A stretch of DNA of 41,598 nt, from positions 1-41,598 of the forward strand of contig JAHFBZ010000008.1 of NCBI GenBank assembly GCA_023249725.1. The letters are read 5' to 3'. The position numbers and the translations under genes were made by a program. This document shows positions 41,483-41,598 of this stretch, piece after piece. The notes beneath the pieces were generated by a model that had not been told where the DNA came from, made no database searches, and was given only the letters and a program-made list of their open reading frames with translations. Origin of the DNA: Methanobacteriaceae archaeon. GTDB lineage: Archaea > Methanobacteriota > Methanobacteria > Methanobacteriales > Methanobacteriaceae. Numbering within the stretch: position 1 is the stretch's first letter; the number at the start of each line of letters is the position of its first letter.

Positions 41483-41598
41483 AATCCGTTTGATCCTGGC
41501 GGAGGCTACTGCTATTGGGGTTCGATTAAGCCATGCAAGTCGAACGAACTCCTTCGGGGGTTCGTGGCGAACGGCTCAGTAACACGTGGATAACCTAC
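41483..41598 (+). rRNA. 16S ribosomal RNA, 5' end only
   Basis: The sequence from about 41483 contains TCCGTTTGATCCTGGCGG and then GCTACTGCTATTGGGGTTCG and AAGCCATGCAAGTCGAACGA, followed by CGGCTCAGTAACACGTGG. This is the archaeal 16S start in the form seen in Methanobacteriales. Only the first ~115 bases are present because the window ends; the mature 5' end could differ by a few bases. Confidence 0.97.

Noticed and set aside
1-41598. Insertion sequence, integrase, prophage or attachment site
   Set aside because: No transposase or integrase motifs, terminal inverted repeats or tRNA-derived duplications were seen anywhere in the window.

Overview
The window is chromosomal DNA of an AT-rich methanogenic archaeon, most likely a Methanobacteriales member (Methanobacterium-like). 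It ends in the first ~115 bases of an archaeal 16S rRNA gene whose 5' end fits that order. Gene starts carry GGTGAT/GGAGG ribosome binding sites, TATA-box promoters are visible, and there are several small cysteine-rich or zinc-ribbon proteins of the kind methanogens encode.

Layout. 1-5.2 kb: two exported proteins of unknown function, a 14-TM drug-exporter-type MFS protein, a small membrane protein and a TumE/TumA-like toxin-antitoxin pair. 5.5-9.2 kb: a DNA repair island with bacterial-type Ku, a stand-alone LigD-type ATP-dependent ligase, and an unusual metallophosphoesterase / helix-hairpin-helix / DEDD-exonuclease fusion. 9.3-14.9 kb: small conserved proteins and a flavin redox group (iron-sulfur-flavoprotein-like protein, flavin reductase, flavodoxin, membrane-anchored flavodoxin-like protein) ending in a MarR regulator. 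Two identical 12-bp palindromes 20 bp apart sit at the predicted flavodoxin transcription start.

15-38.8 kb: a large cell-surface polymer locus, almost all on the minus strand. In transcription order it holds rmlD-rmlA-rmlC-rmlB (dTDP-L-rhamnose), a GT2, a TagE/TarM-like GT4, an ABC-2 exporter (TagG/TagH-like), three proteins with CDP-polyol phosphotransferase (TagB/TagF/TarL-type) domains, TarI and TarJ (CDP-ribitol synthesis), a membrane acyltransferase, a GT2-acetyltransferase fusion, two rhamnosyltransferase-like GT2s and a WbaP/WcaJ-type initiating sugar-phosphate transferase. This is nearly the parts list of a Gram-positive poly(ribitol-phosphate) wall teichoic acid pathway, in an archaeon whose order builds pseudomurein. 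One plus-strand gene inside the locus encodes a coiled coil made of near-perfect 21-bp (one-heptad) DNA repeats joined to a methyltransferase. That resembles in principle the capping/chain-length-ruler enzymes of ABC-exported bacterial polysaccharides.

38.9-41.6 kb: small conserved proteins, a pterin-carbinolamine-dehydratase-like protein, a double 4Fe-4S reductase-like protein, then the structured leader and start of the 16S rRNA gene.

In the model I infer, RmlABCD supply dTDP-rhamnose and TarI/J supply CDP-ribitol. The WbaP-type enzyme loads the lipid carrier, GT2s build a linker, the TagB/TagF/TarL-type enzymes add polyol phosphates, the GT4, acyltransferase and acetyltransferase domains decorate, and the ABC transporter exports. 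All functional assignments come from reading the protein sequences; no database search was run.
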